A DNA stretch of 64,000 nt from Bradyrhizobium sp. 170 (GCF_023101085.1 NZ_CP064703.1:1426001-1490000); one strand, 5' to 3'. Shown: positions 35,151 to 44,373, counted from the stretch's first letter. Notes: generated from the letters alone by a model not told the origin. A program made the numbers and translations.

Positions 35151-37123
35151 GGCGCGGCCTCCGAGAACAGCGGCTGCAGGCCGGCGCCCTGATCGGCGAT
35201 CTCGAACTGGTCCGCCGATTTTCCGAGCTTGAGCACGATGAATTCGAACGGCGCGCTGGGTGCGATGCCGATCTCGGTGATCAGCCGGCCATTGTCGCGA
35301 TCCGATTGCGTGGTCGTGGTGTCGTCACAGCGCGCGTAATACGCCTCTTCCGGCACCGCTCCGGCGAGTGCGCCGCGCCGCCGCAGCATTTCGAGATAGT
35401 CGCAGGCTTGGCGGACGATCATTATCCGCGTCACCGCGTCGTTCGGCGCGAACACGGCCCATTGCAGGGCGGCTACGAGCTGGCGGCGGATGGCGCAGAC
35501 GATCCGCCGCGTAGTCACGAAGCGCCACGCGGATGCCGAGCTCAGCATGCGCGCACCCATCAGGCGCGGCGCGCGGCCGTGCGTGACGCAGAGCGCGTTG
35601 ATGCCGGTCTCGTTCAACCGGCCATGGGCCGCGCGATCGATGACGATCGAGGTGTCGGTGATCCAGTCGATCGGCGCGTTGGCGCCAGTGCCGGGCACGC
35701 CGCGCGCGTTATCTTCTGCAGCGATGCGGCCGGCGACGTGGCCGCAGGGCGGCACCGCGCGCGTGGCGGCGCGCATTATCGGATCCGGAACGATGCACCA
35801 TGGGAAGACAAGCGCGGCGTAGCTGGTCTCGAAACGCCGGCGCCAGTCGGCAATCGGTGCAAGACCGAGCGGCGAGCCGCTCGCCGTTTCCCAGGGCGGA
35901 TCGAGCAATGCGATCCGATCGGCCTTTGCCTCACAGATCTCGATCAGCGCGCCCTGCATCCGCGCGATCTCGGCAAGCGTAAAGCGCGGCGGCTGCTCGC
36001 CGGTGGGCGGGCGCGGGCGTGTCGCGGTCGGGCGATCGATGAAGCACGGCACGCAGGGATCGGCCGGATCGGCCATGCCATATTCCGGCGGCGGGTTGCG
36101 GCGGCCGACGATGTCAGGCGCTGCCAGTATCGAGAGGTCTCGCGCCCAGCGGAGGCTGAAGAAGCCGCGCAATTGCCTGCGGTCATCGAAATCGCGGCCG
36201 ATCATGTCGGTGACCGTGACCGCCGTCAGCCCGTCGCGTCCGCCCTGCATCGCATGGTAGGCGGCCGCATCGTCGGCCACCGGCGCGGGCACGAAGGCGG
36301 CGGGACGCTCCGGCAGAATGACTTCGATCGGCGCGACGACCTCCAGCCCGCCGGCCTCGAAGTCGACCGGGCGCAGCACGTCGCCGATGAACCGCCTTGA
36401 GGCGGGATGGAGGCCGAGATCGCCATAGATCGCGACCACGCGGCCGCTTTCGCGCACGACGATCTCGTGAACGATACGCTCCAGGCGGATCGGCCGGGAG
36501 GAATCAAAACCGGTGAGCGGTTTTTCCCATGGCCGCCGCGCGCGCAGGTCGGGCAAGGTCCAGACCATTGCGCCGGCCTCGCGGTCGACGCTCGCAACCA
36601 GCCGGTACGCATCTGGCGAGCCCGGCTGGCTCAGCCGCACGAGATCGCCCGGCAGGAACAGGCCGACATCGATCGCCACGCTTCGTTCCGGCGCGCCCGG
36701 CGCAGGAATCAGCGTGTCGCCGCGCGTCATCGCGCGAACCGAGACATCGAGCCGGTTGCCCCAGGCGCCGGGACTGGACGCGGCAAGCGTGAAGCCGATG
36801 CTTCCCTTGCTGTCGATAATGTCGAGCGTCGCCGGCGCCGCTCCGGCGAGCGCCGCTTCGCTGGCGACACGGACGACACGGCAGCGGCGCCCGCCATTCT
36901 CGAAGAACGCACGCACCGCATAGGCGAGCTCGGCACCCGCAAGATAGCCGCCGTAGACGGCGGTGAACTGCCGCATCGTGTCGAGGCTGACCGCCGTACC
37001 GATCGGTCCCCGCTCCGCGAACCCGGCAAAGCCGACGATGTCGGTTCTGAGCACGGCGGTATCGTCGCGTCCGGGATCGGAGCGCTGCAGATAGATGCCG
37101 GGGGTGGCGGGCAGGGTGAGCAT
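35147..37123 (-). CDS. eCIS sheath protein 2
   Basis: This 658-residue sheath subunit has the N-terminal handshake region (TPGIYLQRSDPG, DIVGFAGFAERGPIGTAV) and the C-terminal conserved domain (LQWAVFAPNDAVTRIMI, then EEAYYARCDDTTTTQSDRD and FEFIVLKLGKSADQFE). Several eCIS contain two or three sheath paralogues (Afp2-4) used along the shaft and near the baseplate. It follows the first tube gene by 4 bp and overlaps the second tube gene. Confidence 0.9.
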   Translation of the reverse strand: MLTLPATPGIYLQRSDPGRDDTAVLRTDIVGFAGFAERGPIGTAVSLDTMRQFTAVYGGYLAGAELAYAVRAFFENGGRRCRVVRVASEAALAGAAPATLDIIDSKGSIGFTLAASSPGAWGNRLDVSVRAMTRGDTLIPAPGAPERSVAIDVGLFLPGDLVRLSQPGSPDAYRLVASVDREAGAMVWTLPDLRARRPWEKPLTGFDSSRPIRLERIVHEIVVRESGRVVAIYGDLGLHPASRRFIGDVLRPVDFEAGGLEVVAPIEVILPERPAAFVPAPVADDAAAYHAMQGGRDGLTAVTVTDMIGRDFDDRRQLRGFFSLRWARDLSILAAPDIVGRRNPPPEYGMADPADPCVPCFIDRPTATRPRPPTGEQPPRFTLAEIARMQGALIEICEAKADRIALLDPPWETASGSPLGLAPIADWRRRFETSYAALVFPWCIVPDPIMRAATRAVPPCGHVAGRIAAEDNARGVPGTGANAPIDWITDTSIVIDRAAHGRLNETGINALCVTHGRAPRLMGARMLSSASAWRFVTTRRIVCAIRRQLVAALQWAVFAPNDAVTRIMIVRQACDYLEMLRRRGALAGAVPEEAYYARCDDTTTTQSDRDNGRLITEIGIAPSAPFEFIVLKLGKSADQFEIADQGAGLQPLFSEAAP

Positions 37124-37127
37124 GGCG

Positions 37128-37571
37128 TCACTCGATCTTGAAGTCGATGCCTTCGTGGCAGATCGTCACGCTTTCGACGGCGACCTGGTTGTCGGTGGCG
37201 CGCAGGCTCGGCCCCTCGATGGCGTTGACCCAGCAGTTGCGGCAACTCCAGGAGAGGACGTTCTTGCGCTTTTCATCGCGCAGCGTGATCGTGATGTTGA
37301 GCCGGCGCGTGTTGCCGCTCGCCGTGTCGGCCCACAACGAGAACAGGTAGCGGTTCTGCGTCATGCCGCGTTTCAACGTGATGTTCGAGATCTTCCGAAG
37401 CCCCGGAAGCTTGTCGACCAGGTTGGTAGGCGCGTCGCCGGCGCGATAATCGACGGAGTCGCCGTCGGCATTGAGGCCCGAGACCTCCGAGAACGATCCC
37501 AGCGGGCGGCCGTCCGCCTCGACCAGGAAGTTGAATGTGCGGAAGGGATCCTTCCGTTGCGCGGTCGCCAT
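37128..37571 (-). CDS. eCIS inner-tube protein 1 (gp19/Afp1-like)
   Basis: This 147-residue protein matches the contractile-tail tube family: FNFLVEADGRPLGSFSEVSG, then LPGLRKISNITLKRGMTQN and VAVESVTICHEGIDF. It should form the hexameric inner-tube rings that carry cargo. It sits 4 bp after the large sheath gene and 4 bp before the second sheath gene. Two Cys (CRNCW) in the middle are unusual for the family. Confidence 0.92.
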   Translation of the reverse strand: MATAQRKDPFRTFNFLVEADGRPLGSFSEVSGLNADGDSVDYRAGDAPTNLVDKLPGLRKISNITLKRGMTQNRYLFSLWADTASGNTRRLNITITLRDEKRKNVLSWSCRNCWVNAIEGPSLRATDNQVAVESVTICHEGIDFKIE

Positions 37572-37575
37572 GATG

Positions 37576-40500
37576 TCACTCCTGCGTAGCGGTTCTGGTG
37601 AGGAAGCCGAGGCGGAGGATGACGAACTCCGCAGGTTTCACGGGCGCGATGCCGGCGATGCAGATCAGCCTGCCGTTATCGAGATCGCTCGGCGACATCG
37701 TGGTCTCGTCGCAGGCGACGATGAAGGCCTCTTCCGGTCGCCCGCCCAACAGCGCGCCGGAGCGCCAGACGTCGTGCAGGAAGAATGTCACGGATTGCCG
37801 CACCGCCGCCCACAGCGGCGCGGAGTTCGGCCGCAGCACGGCCCATTGCAGCCCGACCTCGAGCGACTTCTGGACGAAGAAGATCAGCCGGTTGACGTTG
37901 AGATATTTCCGCGACGTATCCGACGTGATGGTCCGCGCGCCGTAGACGCGGTAGCCGCGTCCTTCATCGGTGAAATCGCGGATCACGTTGATGTTGGTCG
38001 GTGAGGGATTGAGCACATCATGCTCGGTCTTGGTGACGAGGCGGGAGATCCCGGTGATCCCGCGCACCACCATGTTGCCGGGCGGCACATGTACGCCCTC
38101 CTCGTCGGAGCGCGCGATGATGCCGAGCATGTGTCCGGAGGGCGGCAGCGAAAACGAGCCGATATTGGCGAGGTTCACCGGCGTCGGATCCGGAATCTGG
38201 AGCCACGGATAGTAGAGGGCCGCGTTGTGCGTATCGAATTGCTGGCGCTGGTTCTGGACTTCAGCGATGCTCGAGTCGGAATAGGCCGCATCAAGTATCG
38301 CGACGCGATAGCGCATCAATTCGCAATGGCTGATCGCTTCGGCCTGCAGACGCGCGCTGCCCTGGCCCGGGATCGCCACAAGGCTGACGTCCGGCACGTT
38401 GCACAAGGCATAGAGGCCGGTGCGCAGCTCGGCGTCGGCATTGTCGGCGCCGACATAGACATTGTCGACCATGCCGGCCATGTCGTCGACGCCGCCGGTG
38501 AGCGGATGGCGCGCTGGTGCAGTTCGCCCGTTCGGCAAGTGATCGATCAGCGTTTCCGGGCCGAGCCGGATGCTGCGCAGAACGGCAGCCGTGGCGGCGC
38601 GATCGCTCAGTCGGATATAGACGGATTCTCCCTCGGGCCGGCGATCCTCGCGCCGCAGCGCTCCGTTCACGTCGCCCAGGATGCGGGGGGCATAGCGGGC
38701 GTGACGGGGGTCGAGGCTGAGATTCCTGAACACCTCGTTCGATATCACCTCTTCGTTGCGCGAAGGCTCGGCAGGATCGGGCCGGCGCAGCAGCGCAATC
38801 GTCAGGCGGAATTCGCGTGAACGCAGCATGTAGGTCTGCGGCGGGGCGACCGGTCCGAGAATGGCCAGCGCTGCCGCGTCGAGTCCCGGCGTCTCGAGAC
38901 GAATCCGCGTCGTTGCCGGGTCGGTGCTGCGCACCTTCAGGATGATGCTGGCGCCGCTTGCGGGGTTGGTGACCTCGATGTTGCTGCCCGGCTGCAGCCC
39001 GCTGATGGTCGAAAGCTGAAGTTCGACGGCCGTGATCAATCCGGTGATCGCGGCATTCGACGCCAGCCCTGAGGCTTCGTCCTCGACCGAAATGCGGAGC
39101 CGGTTGCCCCAGCGGCCGCGATCGAGTGCGGTGACGTCGAGCAGCGGGGTGCGGATCGCGATCTCGGATCCGGCGGCGTGCTCGGCATCGAGGCTAGCGA
39201 ATTCGATCCGCGCTGAGATGAGCGGCACTGGTGCGGCGGAGACCAGATGATAGCTCACGCCGGTGCTCGATTGGACCGAGAGGTTTTCGCCGGCGCCCCA
39301 GCCGTCGGCGCGGAGGACCGCGACGCGGTTGTCGCCGGCATGCGCTGGAGCCACGACCTGCGTTGCGGCATGCTGCGGCACCGGCACTCCCAGGCTGACG
39401 ATCTGCGCGCCGGAGCCCGCCGGGAATACATGCGTCGGAGCCTGAACCAGCATCACCGTTCCCGGATCGGGCGCCGGTGCTTCCGGCCCGAACAATGAGG
39501 CGACGACGGCGTATTCCTGAACCGGGCCGTCGGTCAGCAGCAGGATGGAGCCCGGCGCGATATCGGTTCGCGCCGCAAGCGCGAGAGCGCGTCCGGCAAT
39601 TTCCGCCGTGAGCGTGGTCGCTGGTGTCGCCGTCGGTGTCAGCGTCACGTGCTCGACCACAGCGCCCGTCGCCACGCCGGCCGGGAGGTCGACGGCGAGC
39701 GGGAGATAGGCCGCAAGCATGCTGCGGCGGGCGTCGAGGTTCGGCGCCACGCCAAGCTCGACGATCGATCCCGCTGCAACGGCAACGTCGGTGGCAAGGA
39801 TAGACGAACCGGTGACGGCGCCGATGGCGAGTGCGTACGGGCCGGGATCGGTTGTGTAGACCTCCGCGCTGTCGGTCGCGGCATAGCCTTGGCCGACCGG
39901 GCCGGCGAGCGTGAGGTCGTATTCGTTTGGCGCGCCGCCCGCCGCCACCGCGTTGACGGTGGCAATGGTCGTGACGCCGCCGCCGGACAGTGCGAGTCGC
40001 TGCACGCCCGGTGCGGGCACGGTGGTCAGATTCACCGCAGAATTCACGGTAACGATCGCGTCCGCCGCCGTGACCGGGCCGGTCAAGGCGGTAGCCGAGC
40101 CCGGCACCGGGGCGAACACCGCGACGGCTGCACCGCCAGCGTGGTCGTGCGCGAGCGGCGTTTCGATCGCGACGTGGAAGCCGTTGGTCCCGACCGCCGC
40201 CGGATGGACGGCGGTGATCGGCCGGTATTCCGCCGCCGAGCCGTCGCCGATCCGGACCGATTGGCCGACCGTCGGCAACGCGCCGCCGACCGCGATCAGC
40301 GCTTGCGTATCGCCGGCTGCAGCGCGGGTCATCAGCGCGAGGCCGCTCTCGGCGCCCAGCGGATCGCGGGCGAAAAGCGTCATCGCGGCGCGCGTGGCGC
40401 CAGGTGGCATCACGCGCAGTGCATACAGCCGCTTGCCGCCATTGGCGAAGAATCCCTGGACGGCATGGGGCAGATAGCAATGCGCGCGGCGCGCATCGAA

Positions 40501-40701
40501 CGGATCGCGGTAGTCGTCGATCGGCAGGATCGAACCGAACCAGCGCTCGAATTCGCCGGGTGCCCCGACCAGGATAGGCACGTTTTCCGGTCCGCGCTCG
40601 CTGACCCCGATCATCGCCGCGGTGGACGTGCTCACTGGCTCAATCGGAGCGATCGGCTCGATGAATTCCGAGTAGACGCCCGGTGAAAGATATTCGCCCA
40701 T
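37576..40701 (-). CDS. eCIS sheath protein 1, unusually large
   Basis: This 1041-residue sheath protein starts at MGEYLSPGVYSEFIEPIAP (ATG 40699-40701, Shine-Dalgarno AAGGAG). Sheath subunits are usually 350-700 residues. Here the conserved N-terminal (STSTAAMIGVSERGPENVP) and C-terminal (LQWAVLRPNSAPLWAAVRQ, EEAFIVACDETTMSPSDLD, EFVILRLGF) parts flank some 500 residues of Ala/Val/Thr-rich beta sequence (about 120-680). The insert would project from the sheath surface and may act as decoration or an adhesin. It is the main shaft sheath by position, directly before tube 1. Confidence 0.88.
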   Translation of the reverse strand: MGEYLSPGVYSEFIEPIAPIEPVSTSTAAMIGVSERGPENVPILVGAPGEFERWFGSILPIDDYRDPFDARRAHCYLPHAVQGFFANGGKRLYALRVMPPGATRAAMTLFARDPLGAESGLALMTRAAAGDTQALIAVGGALPTVGQSVRIGDGSAAEYRPITAVHPAAVGTNGFHVAIETPLAHDHAGGAAVAVFAPVPGSATALTGPVTAADAIVTVNSAVNLTTVPAPGVQRLALSGGGVTTIATVNAVAAGGAPNEYDLTLAGPVGQGYAATDSAEVYTTDPGPYALAIGAVTGSSILATDVAVAAGSIVELGVAPNLDARRSMLAAYLPLAVDLPAGVATGAVVEHVTLTPTATPATTLTAEIAGRALALAARTDIAPGSILLLTDGPVQEYAVVASLFGPEAPAPDPGTVMLVQAPTHVFPAGSGAQIVSLGVPVPQHAATQVVAPAHAGDNRVAVLRADGWGAGENLSVQSSTGVSYHLVSAAPVPLISARIEFASLDAEHAAGSEIAIRTPLLDVTALDRGRWGNRLRISVEDEASGLASNAAITGLITAVELQLSTISGLQPGSNIEVTNPASGASIILKVRSTDPATTRIRLETPGLDAAALAILGPVAPPQTYMLRSREFRLTIALLRRPDPAEPSRNEEVISNEVFRNLSLDPRHARYAPRILGDVNGALRREDRRPEGESVYIRLSDRAATAAVLRSIRLGPETLIDHLPNGRTAPARHPLTGGVDDMAGMVDNVYVGADNADAELRTGLYALCNVPDVSLVAIPGQGSARLQAEAISHCELMRYRVAILDAAYSDSSIAEVQNQRQQFDTHNAALYYPWLQIPDPTPVNLANIGSFSLPPSGHMLGIIARSDEEGVHVPPGNMVVRGITGISRLVTKTEHDVLNPSPTNINVIRDFTDEGRGYRVYGARTITSDTSRKYLNVNRLIFFVQKSLEVGLQWAVLRPNSAPLWAAVRQSVTFFLHDVWRSGALLGGRPEEAFIVACDETTMSPSDLDNGRLICIAGIAPVKPAEFVILRLGFLTRTATQE

Positions 40702-40726
40702 CAACGCTCTCCTTCGGATGGTCGGT

Positions 40727-41899
40727 TCAGATCGGGAAGACGACGTCGCCGCGCATGGCGGCGAGCGAGGGTTCGAGAACAAAAGTGGCTTCGGCAGGCT
40801 GTAACTCGGCCGCGTGCTGCGCCCGAAGGCGGATCAGCGACGCGCGGTGCAGGGGCGGCAGGCTGTAGAATCCGCCCGCGTCGGCGATCGCCGTGACACG
40901 CGTGAGTGTCGCGATTTCGGACGGCACGCCGCCGCCGTCGATCTCGATGAGATCGCCGGCCGTTGCGAGCACGCCGCCATTGGCAAGACAGACGCTTCGG
41001 TCGCCGGCGTGAACGCCATGCTGGATCGGCGACCATGCGCTGGCGCCCGCGAGCTGGGCGTTGCGCACTTCACCGCCCCGCACATGCGCTTCCGCCAGCG
41101 GGTGGCGCAGATCGACCAGCACTTCGTCCGGCGTCACCGGCGATGCAATGGCATCGACATGGAGAATTTCCGTGGTGTCACCGAGCCCGGCGATGGCGAT
41201 CACGTCGGTTGCAGAACCAGGCGCAAAGGGCACGCCGGCCGAAACGCGGATCCGCCGCGCGCCGGGCAGCGCGTCGTCCAGCAGCGCCGAGCGTTGCGGC
41301 TGCAACTGGAGCTGCCAGACCCGTGCCTGCAGCCCGGCGCCGTCGCGGAAGCGCGCCAAACCTGGTGCTACGGCAGCGATCGTGTCGATCGTCGACGGCG
41401 ATGTTTCGTCGACGTAGTCAAAGCTGCGATGCCAGAGGCCGGACACGTCGATCTGCGCGAACGGGCGCGGCGCGCCATTCGCCGCAACCGCCCGTCCCCT
41501 GAGCCCGACTGGAACGCGATGCAGCTCGACACCGCCGAGATTGAGCGCCTGGATCACATCGGGGTAGCCGGGCTGGGCCGGCAGGGTGAGGTCGAGCCGG
41601 CGCGGCAGGAAGCCCGGCGCCTCGACCGAACCGCGGCACGCGAGGGCAATAGCCGCATTGCCGCCCCACACGGCGCGCGGAACACCGCTCCAGCCGAACA
41701 TGCCGTCGCCATCCACCGATGGCGCCAGCGTCGGCCGGTCGATGGAAAGCAGCATCAGCCCGTCGACAGGCCGCGCATCCGCTTCATCGAGGGCGCGGCC
41801 CGCGATGAGCGCCTGAAGCAGATCGGCTGCCGGTGTCGCCCGGTTGTCGAGCACGACGGTCCAGTTCAGCGCGCCGGAATTGATGAGGAGCGTCGTCAT
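40727..41899 (-). CDS. eCIS-associated beta-rich protein of unknown function
   Basis: This 390-residue protein starts MTTLLINSGALNWTVVLDN. It lies between the terminator-like DUF4255 gene (4 bp overlap) and the large sheath. It contains two stretches resembling carboxypeptidase-regulatory-like beta sandwiches (GRAVAANGAPRPFAQIDV near 135 and VTAIADAGGFYSLPPL near 340). No enzyme motif is seen. It may be a cap or decoration protein, but this is inference from position and fold impression only. Confidence 0.6.
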   Translation of the reverse strand: MTTLLINSGALNWTVVLDNRATPAADLLQALIAGRALDEADARPVDGLMLLSIDRPTLAPSVDGDGMFGWSGVPRAVWGGNAAIALACRGSVEAPGFLPRRLDLTLPAQPGYPDVIQALNLGGVELHRVPVGLRGRAVAANGAPRPFAQIDVSGLWHRSFDYVDETSPSTIDTIAAVAPGLARFRDGAGLQARVWQLQLQPQRSALLDDALPGARRIRVSAGVPFAPGSATDVIAIAGLGDTTEILHVDAIASPVTPDEVLVDLRHPLAEAHVRGGEVRNAQLAGASAWSPIQHGVHAGDRSVCLANGGVLATAGDLIEIDGGGVPSEIATLTRVTAIADAGGFYSLPPLHRASLIRLRAQHAAELQPAEATFVLEPSLAAMRGDVVFPI

Positions 41900-42510
41900 G
41901 ACGCGCCTCCCGCCCGCGCGAGGCCGCTGCGTGCGCGCGGCGTCATCACCACACGATCCCCGAGATCCGGCCGCCGCGAGGAGACCTCGACCAGGCTCAC
42001 CTCGTAAGACACCGAAAGCTGATAGGAGCGTTCGAGCGAATCCCAGATGCGCGTGATCTCGTCGAGCGCGAGGCTTTCGAGATGCACGTGCAGCTCGGTC
42101 GACGTTCCCGCGAAATCGCCGGCGAGGTCGGCCCCTGCGAGCGACTGATGATCGTGGAAGGTCTGCAGCACCGCACCGAGAATGTGCTGCTCGGTTTCGG
42201 GAGCCTGATCGGCGCTTGAGGAAAGCATCGGCGTCAGCAGATAATGCAGGCGAAGCGGCAGCGGCACGCGACGGAATGTGTCGAAGCCGGAGCGTTCTTC
42301 CTGCCGGTTGAGCGTCAGGTCGTCCCGGATCACACGATAGAGCCAGATCGACAGCCCGATTTCGCGCCGTCGCACCATTTCGTCCGGGGTGGCGAGAGAA
42401 ACGGTCGCCCCGCCGGCACCGAACAGGGGGGCAAGCGACGGTTCCGCAAGGAAGCGGGCGCGGAGAACGGCGGCGAGCGTCTGACTGGTGGCGCGCAGCG
42501 CGGTGATCAT
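41896..42510 (-). CDS. DUF4255/Pvc16-like tail terminator
   Basis: This 204-residue protein begins MITALRATSQTLAAVLRARF. It contains GLSIWLYRVIRDDLTLNRQ and PLPLRLHYLLTPMLSSSADQ, the conserved phrases of DUF4255 (Pvc16 N-terminal domain). Members cap the sheath-tube end and end polymerisation. In Afp and PVC the gene is at the 3' end of the cluster, but here it is the second gene. It starts 12 bp after the small winged-helix-like gene. Confidence 0.85.
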   Translation of the reverse strand: MITALRATSQTLAAVLRARFLAEPSLAPLFGAGGATVSLATPDEMVRRREIGLSIWLYRVIRDDLTLNRQEERSGFDTFRRVPLPLRLHYLLTPMLSSSADQAPETEQHILGAVLQTFHDHQSLAGADLAGDFAGTSTELHVHLESLALDEITRIWDSLERSYQLSVSYEVSLVEVSSRRPDLGDRVVMTPRARSGLARAGGAS

Positions 42511-42522
42511 GCCGCCGCCCCC

Positions 42523-42759
42523 TTAGGGGTTATCTGCAACGAACCAGTATGTGGTGCCTGCAACGTCGCGCGAGCGCACCAATCCTTCTGCTTCAAGTCG
42601 AACGAGAACCCGCTCGACCCGGGTGATGTTTTGCGGCGTCGGCGGCAGGAAAAGCCAGAACGAGACGATACCGATCGCCGTATCGCCCGCGCCCGGATTG
42701 GCCCGGATGTATTGGCGGAGCTGCGTCTCGATGTCGGCTTCATCGTCCTGCGCGGACAC
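42523..42759 (-). CDS. Small winged-helix-like protein, first gene of the eCIS operon
   Basis: This 78-residue frame starts at a GTG (42757-42759). The sequence AIGIVSFWLFLPPTPQNITR followed by VERVLVRLEAEGLVRSRDV and TYWFVADNP looks like a winged helix ending in a beta hairpin. A competing frame of similar length (ATG 42761) is Arg/Ser-rich and less protein-like. It is the first gene after the sigma-54 promoter, with a leader of about 45 bases. It may be a regulator or a structural adaptor. Confidence 0.65.
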   Translation of the reverse strand: MSAQDDEADIETQLRQYIRANPGAGDTAIGIVSFWLFLPPTPQNITRVERVLVRLEAEGLVRSRDVAGTTYWFVADNP

Positions 42760-42783
42760 ATCGGAGGCCCTTTCGGTTATCGA

Positions 42784-42812
42784 CTTACCGAGGCTGTCTT
42801 ACCGAGGTTGTT
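42784..42812. repeat. Tandem 15-bp repeat in the eCIS leader
   Basis: The unit cttaccgaggctgtc at 42784-42798 is followed directly by cttaccgaggttgtt with two differences. The pair lies between the predicted transcription start (about 42805) and the GTG at 42759, partly across the start. It may be a protein-binding or RNA-level control site. Confidence 0.6.
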
Positions 42813-42816
42813 CATC

Positions 42817-42831
42817 GCAACAGCCGTGCCA
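42817..42831 (-). promoter_or_regulatory. Sigma-54 (-24/-12) promoter of the eCIS operon
   Basis: On the minus strand the sequence is TGGCACG, four bases (GCTG), TTGC, preceded by T. This matches the sigma-54 consensus (YTGGCACG-N4-TTGCW) at all conserved positions except the last base (G instead of A or T). It lies 58 bp before the first start codon of the 22-gene operon and predicts a start near 42805. A sigma-54 activator is encoded beyond the other end of the operon. Confidence 0.85.
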
Positions 42832-42921
42832 ACGAGCCATCTCCATGTTTCTGAAGCTTTTTCCCAGATTCGCGATGGCAGGGTGCGTGCGCCATGACCC
42901 GGCGCTGAAGCGGCGCGCGAG

Positions 42922-42937
42922 CGAATCGTTCTTCGCG
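42922..42937. promoter_or_regulatory. Candidate upstream activator dyad
   Basis: GCGAA at 42922-42926 and TTCGC at 42933-42937 form a 5+5 inverted repeat about 90-105 bp upstream of the -24 element, within the range where enhancer-binding activators bind. The arms are short, so this is a weak suggestion. Confidence 0.25.
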
Positions 42938-43137
42938 TTCAGGTGCTTGCCCGATCGGGTCTTGACGCACCCGGCGGGTCCGGCGGCACCCGCTGCCTTT
43001 GCGGTGAATGGCCGATATCGTCACAGCGCCGCGGACGGCGAAGGCGCGCGTCGGACCTGCGGCCAGCATGCCGGCGAGGGTGGCTGCTCCGCTCTCCACG
43101 CCATTGCCCGGCCAGTGGAGCCGCGATCAGAATGTGC

Positions 43138-43440
43138 CGGATAGGCCCCGCCATCGATCAGGATGTTTTGCCCGGTGATGTAGCCGGCCTGTGCCGAGCA
43201 CAGGAACGCGCACGTCGCGCCGAATTCGTCCGGATGCCCGAACCGCCTGGTTGGGTTTGCGATCCTTATTTCCTCGGTGACCGCGCCGATGTCGCGCGCG
43301 GAATTCCTCGCTAATGCTGCCAGATTCGATTTCAACCGGTCGGTGTCAAAGGTGCCGGGCAACAGGTTGTTGATCGTCACATTGTGCTCGGCAACCGAGC
43401 GCGCGAGCCCTGCGACGAAGCCGGTGAGGCCGGCCAATGG
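43138..43440 (-). pseudogene. Short-chain dehydrogenase fragment (C-terminal part)
   Basis: On the minus strand about 101 residues match the C-terminal part of a short-chain dehydrogenase: LTGFVAGLARSVAEHNVTIN, PGTFDTDRLKSNLAAL, GHPDEFGATCAFLCSAQAGY and GQNILIDGGAYP. The N-terminal Rossmann motif (TGxxxGIG) and the catalytic Tyr-Lys region are absent upstream in any frame, and the frame runs on past the usual end. It is a remnant lying between the eCIS promoter and the Tad locus. Confidence 0.6.
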
Positions 43441-44373
43441 GATGTCGCCGATGCGGTCGCTGACGCGGGCGTTGCAGACCTGGGTCCAGAACCGTTCGTC
43501 GCGGGCCGCCGACGGATCATCGAGAACGATGAGCGCATTCTTGTTGATCTGCTGGCGGAGATGTCGGGCAGGTGCACGACGCTGAAGATTGCCGGGCTCG
43601 ATTTCACCTGCAAAGCCGTGGCCTATGTCCACAGCGAAGAAGGTCGAGTCGATTTTCCGGTCACGCTCGATGATCCCGCGGACGACAGTCGCGCCGTTTA
43701 TTTCTCCGGCGAGAAACGGCAAGAGGTTCGACGACAATTCCTGCGAGTGTAGACGGTTCATTTGAAGCACGCTGGGCATTGCCGTAGCGATTGATGCTTC
43801 GGTTTTCGACGCTTTGCGCTTTGATCCGGGAATTGGCGAGAGAGTCTCGCATACACCAGCAAAACGGCGGCTCCACTCTCGCCTTGGCTTGTCGCGCGCT
43901 ACACGATGATCAGCGCAACGGTGGACTACGATCCTCATCTGAGTTCATCGATGCGACGGGAAATTTTGGTAATCAACGCGAACGCAAATCGCAGGCTATT
44001 GAACGGGTGGTGCGATATTTCGCTCAACGCTATCGATCCTGACAATCCGGTGACCGTTCCCGCGTCGACGCGGTCGTGGTGACATTCAGTGCGCGTCGGC
44101 CAGCTCGATCTGGCCCGAAAAACAACATGACCCGCCAATTTACGAGCGTAGTGCTGCTCGAATCTCCGGGAGGTAACTCGAAATTTCCAAGCACTTCGCC
44201 CGTGCAACTACGGGAAAGCGCTGCCCAGAATATGGTTAAAGAAGGATTATCAGGTGACAAGCATTTTTGCTTGATACTAAGATGGGAAAAGTTGGCAACG
44301 ACTTCTTCTGCCAACGTTTCTGAAAATGCGTGCCCGTTCTGCAAATTCATCGTGAAAGAAAGGGATTGCTCCT
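43441..44373. other. Gene-poor region between eCIS and Tad loci
   Basis: No confident gene. A plus-strand frame at about 43550-43752 (containing AGLDFTCKAVAYVHSEEGRV and a late YFSGEKRQEVRRQFL) is somewhat protein-like and could be a truncated remnant. The downstream 400 bases are more AT-rich than the surroundings and should hold the promoter of the pilin gene. An inverted repeat (CAAGCA at 44258-44263, TGCTTG at 44268-44273) lies about 100 bp before the first pilin. Confidence 0.5.

Noticed and set aside
42507..42761. Alternative frame overlapping the first eCIS gene (ATG 42761)
   Set aside because: It is Arg- and Ser-rich without fold-like pattern. The GTG frame gives a coherent winged-helix-like protein.
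43384..43752. Plus-strand frame of 122 residues opposite the dehydrogenase fragment
   Set aside because: The first half is the shadow of the dehydrogenase remnant. The second half is mildly protein-like, but no start, signal or known domain could be supported, so it is only mentioned under the gene-poor region.
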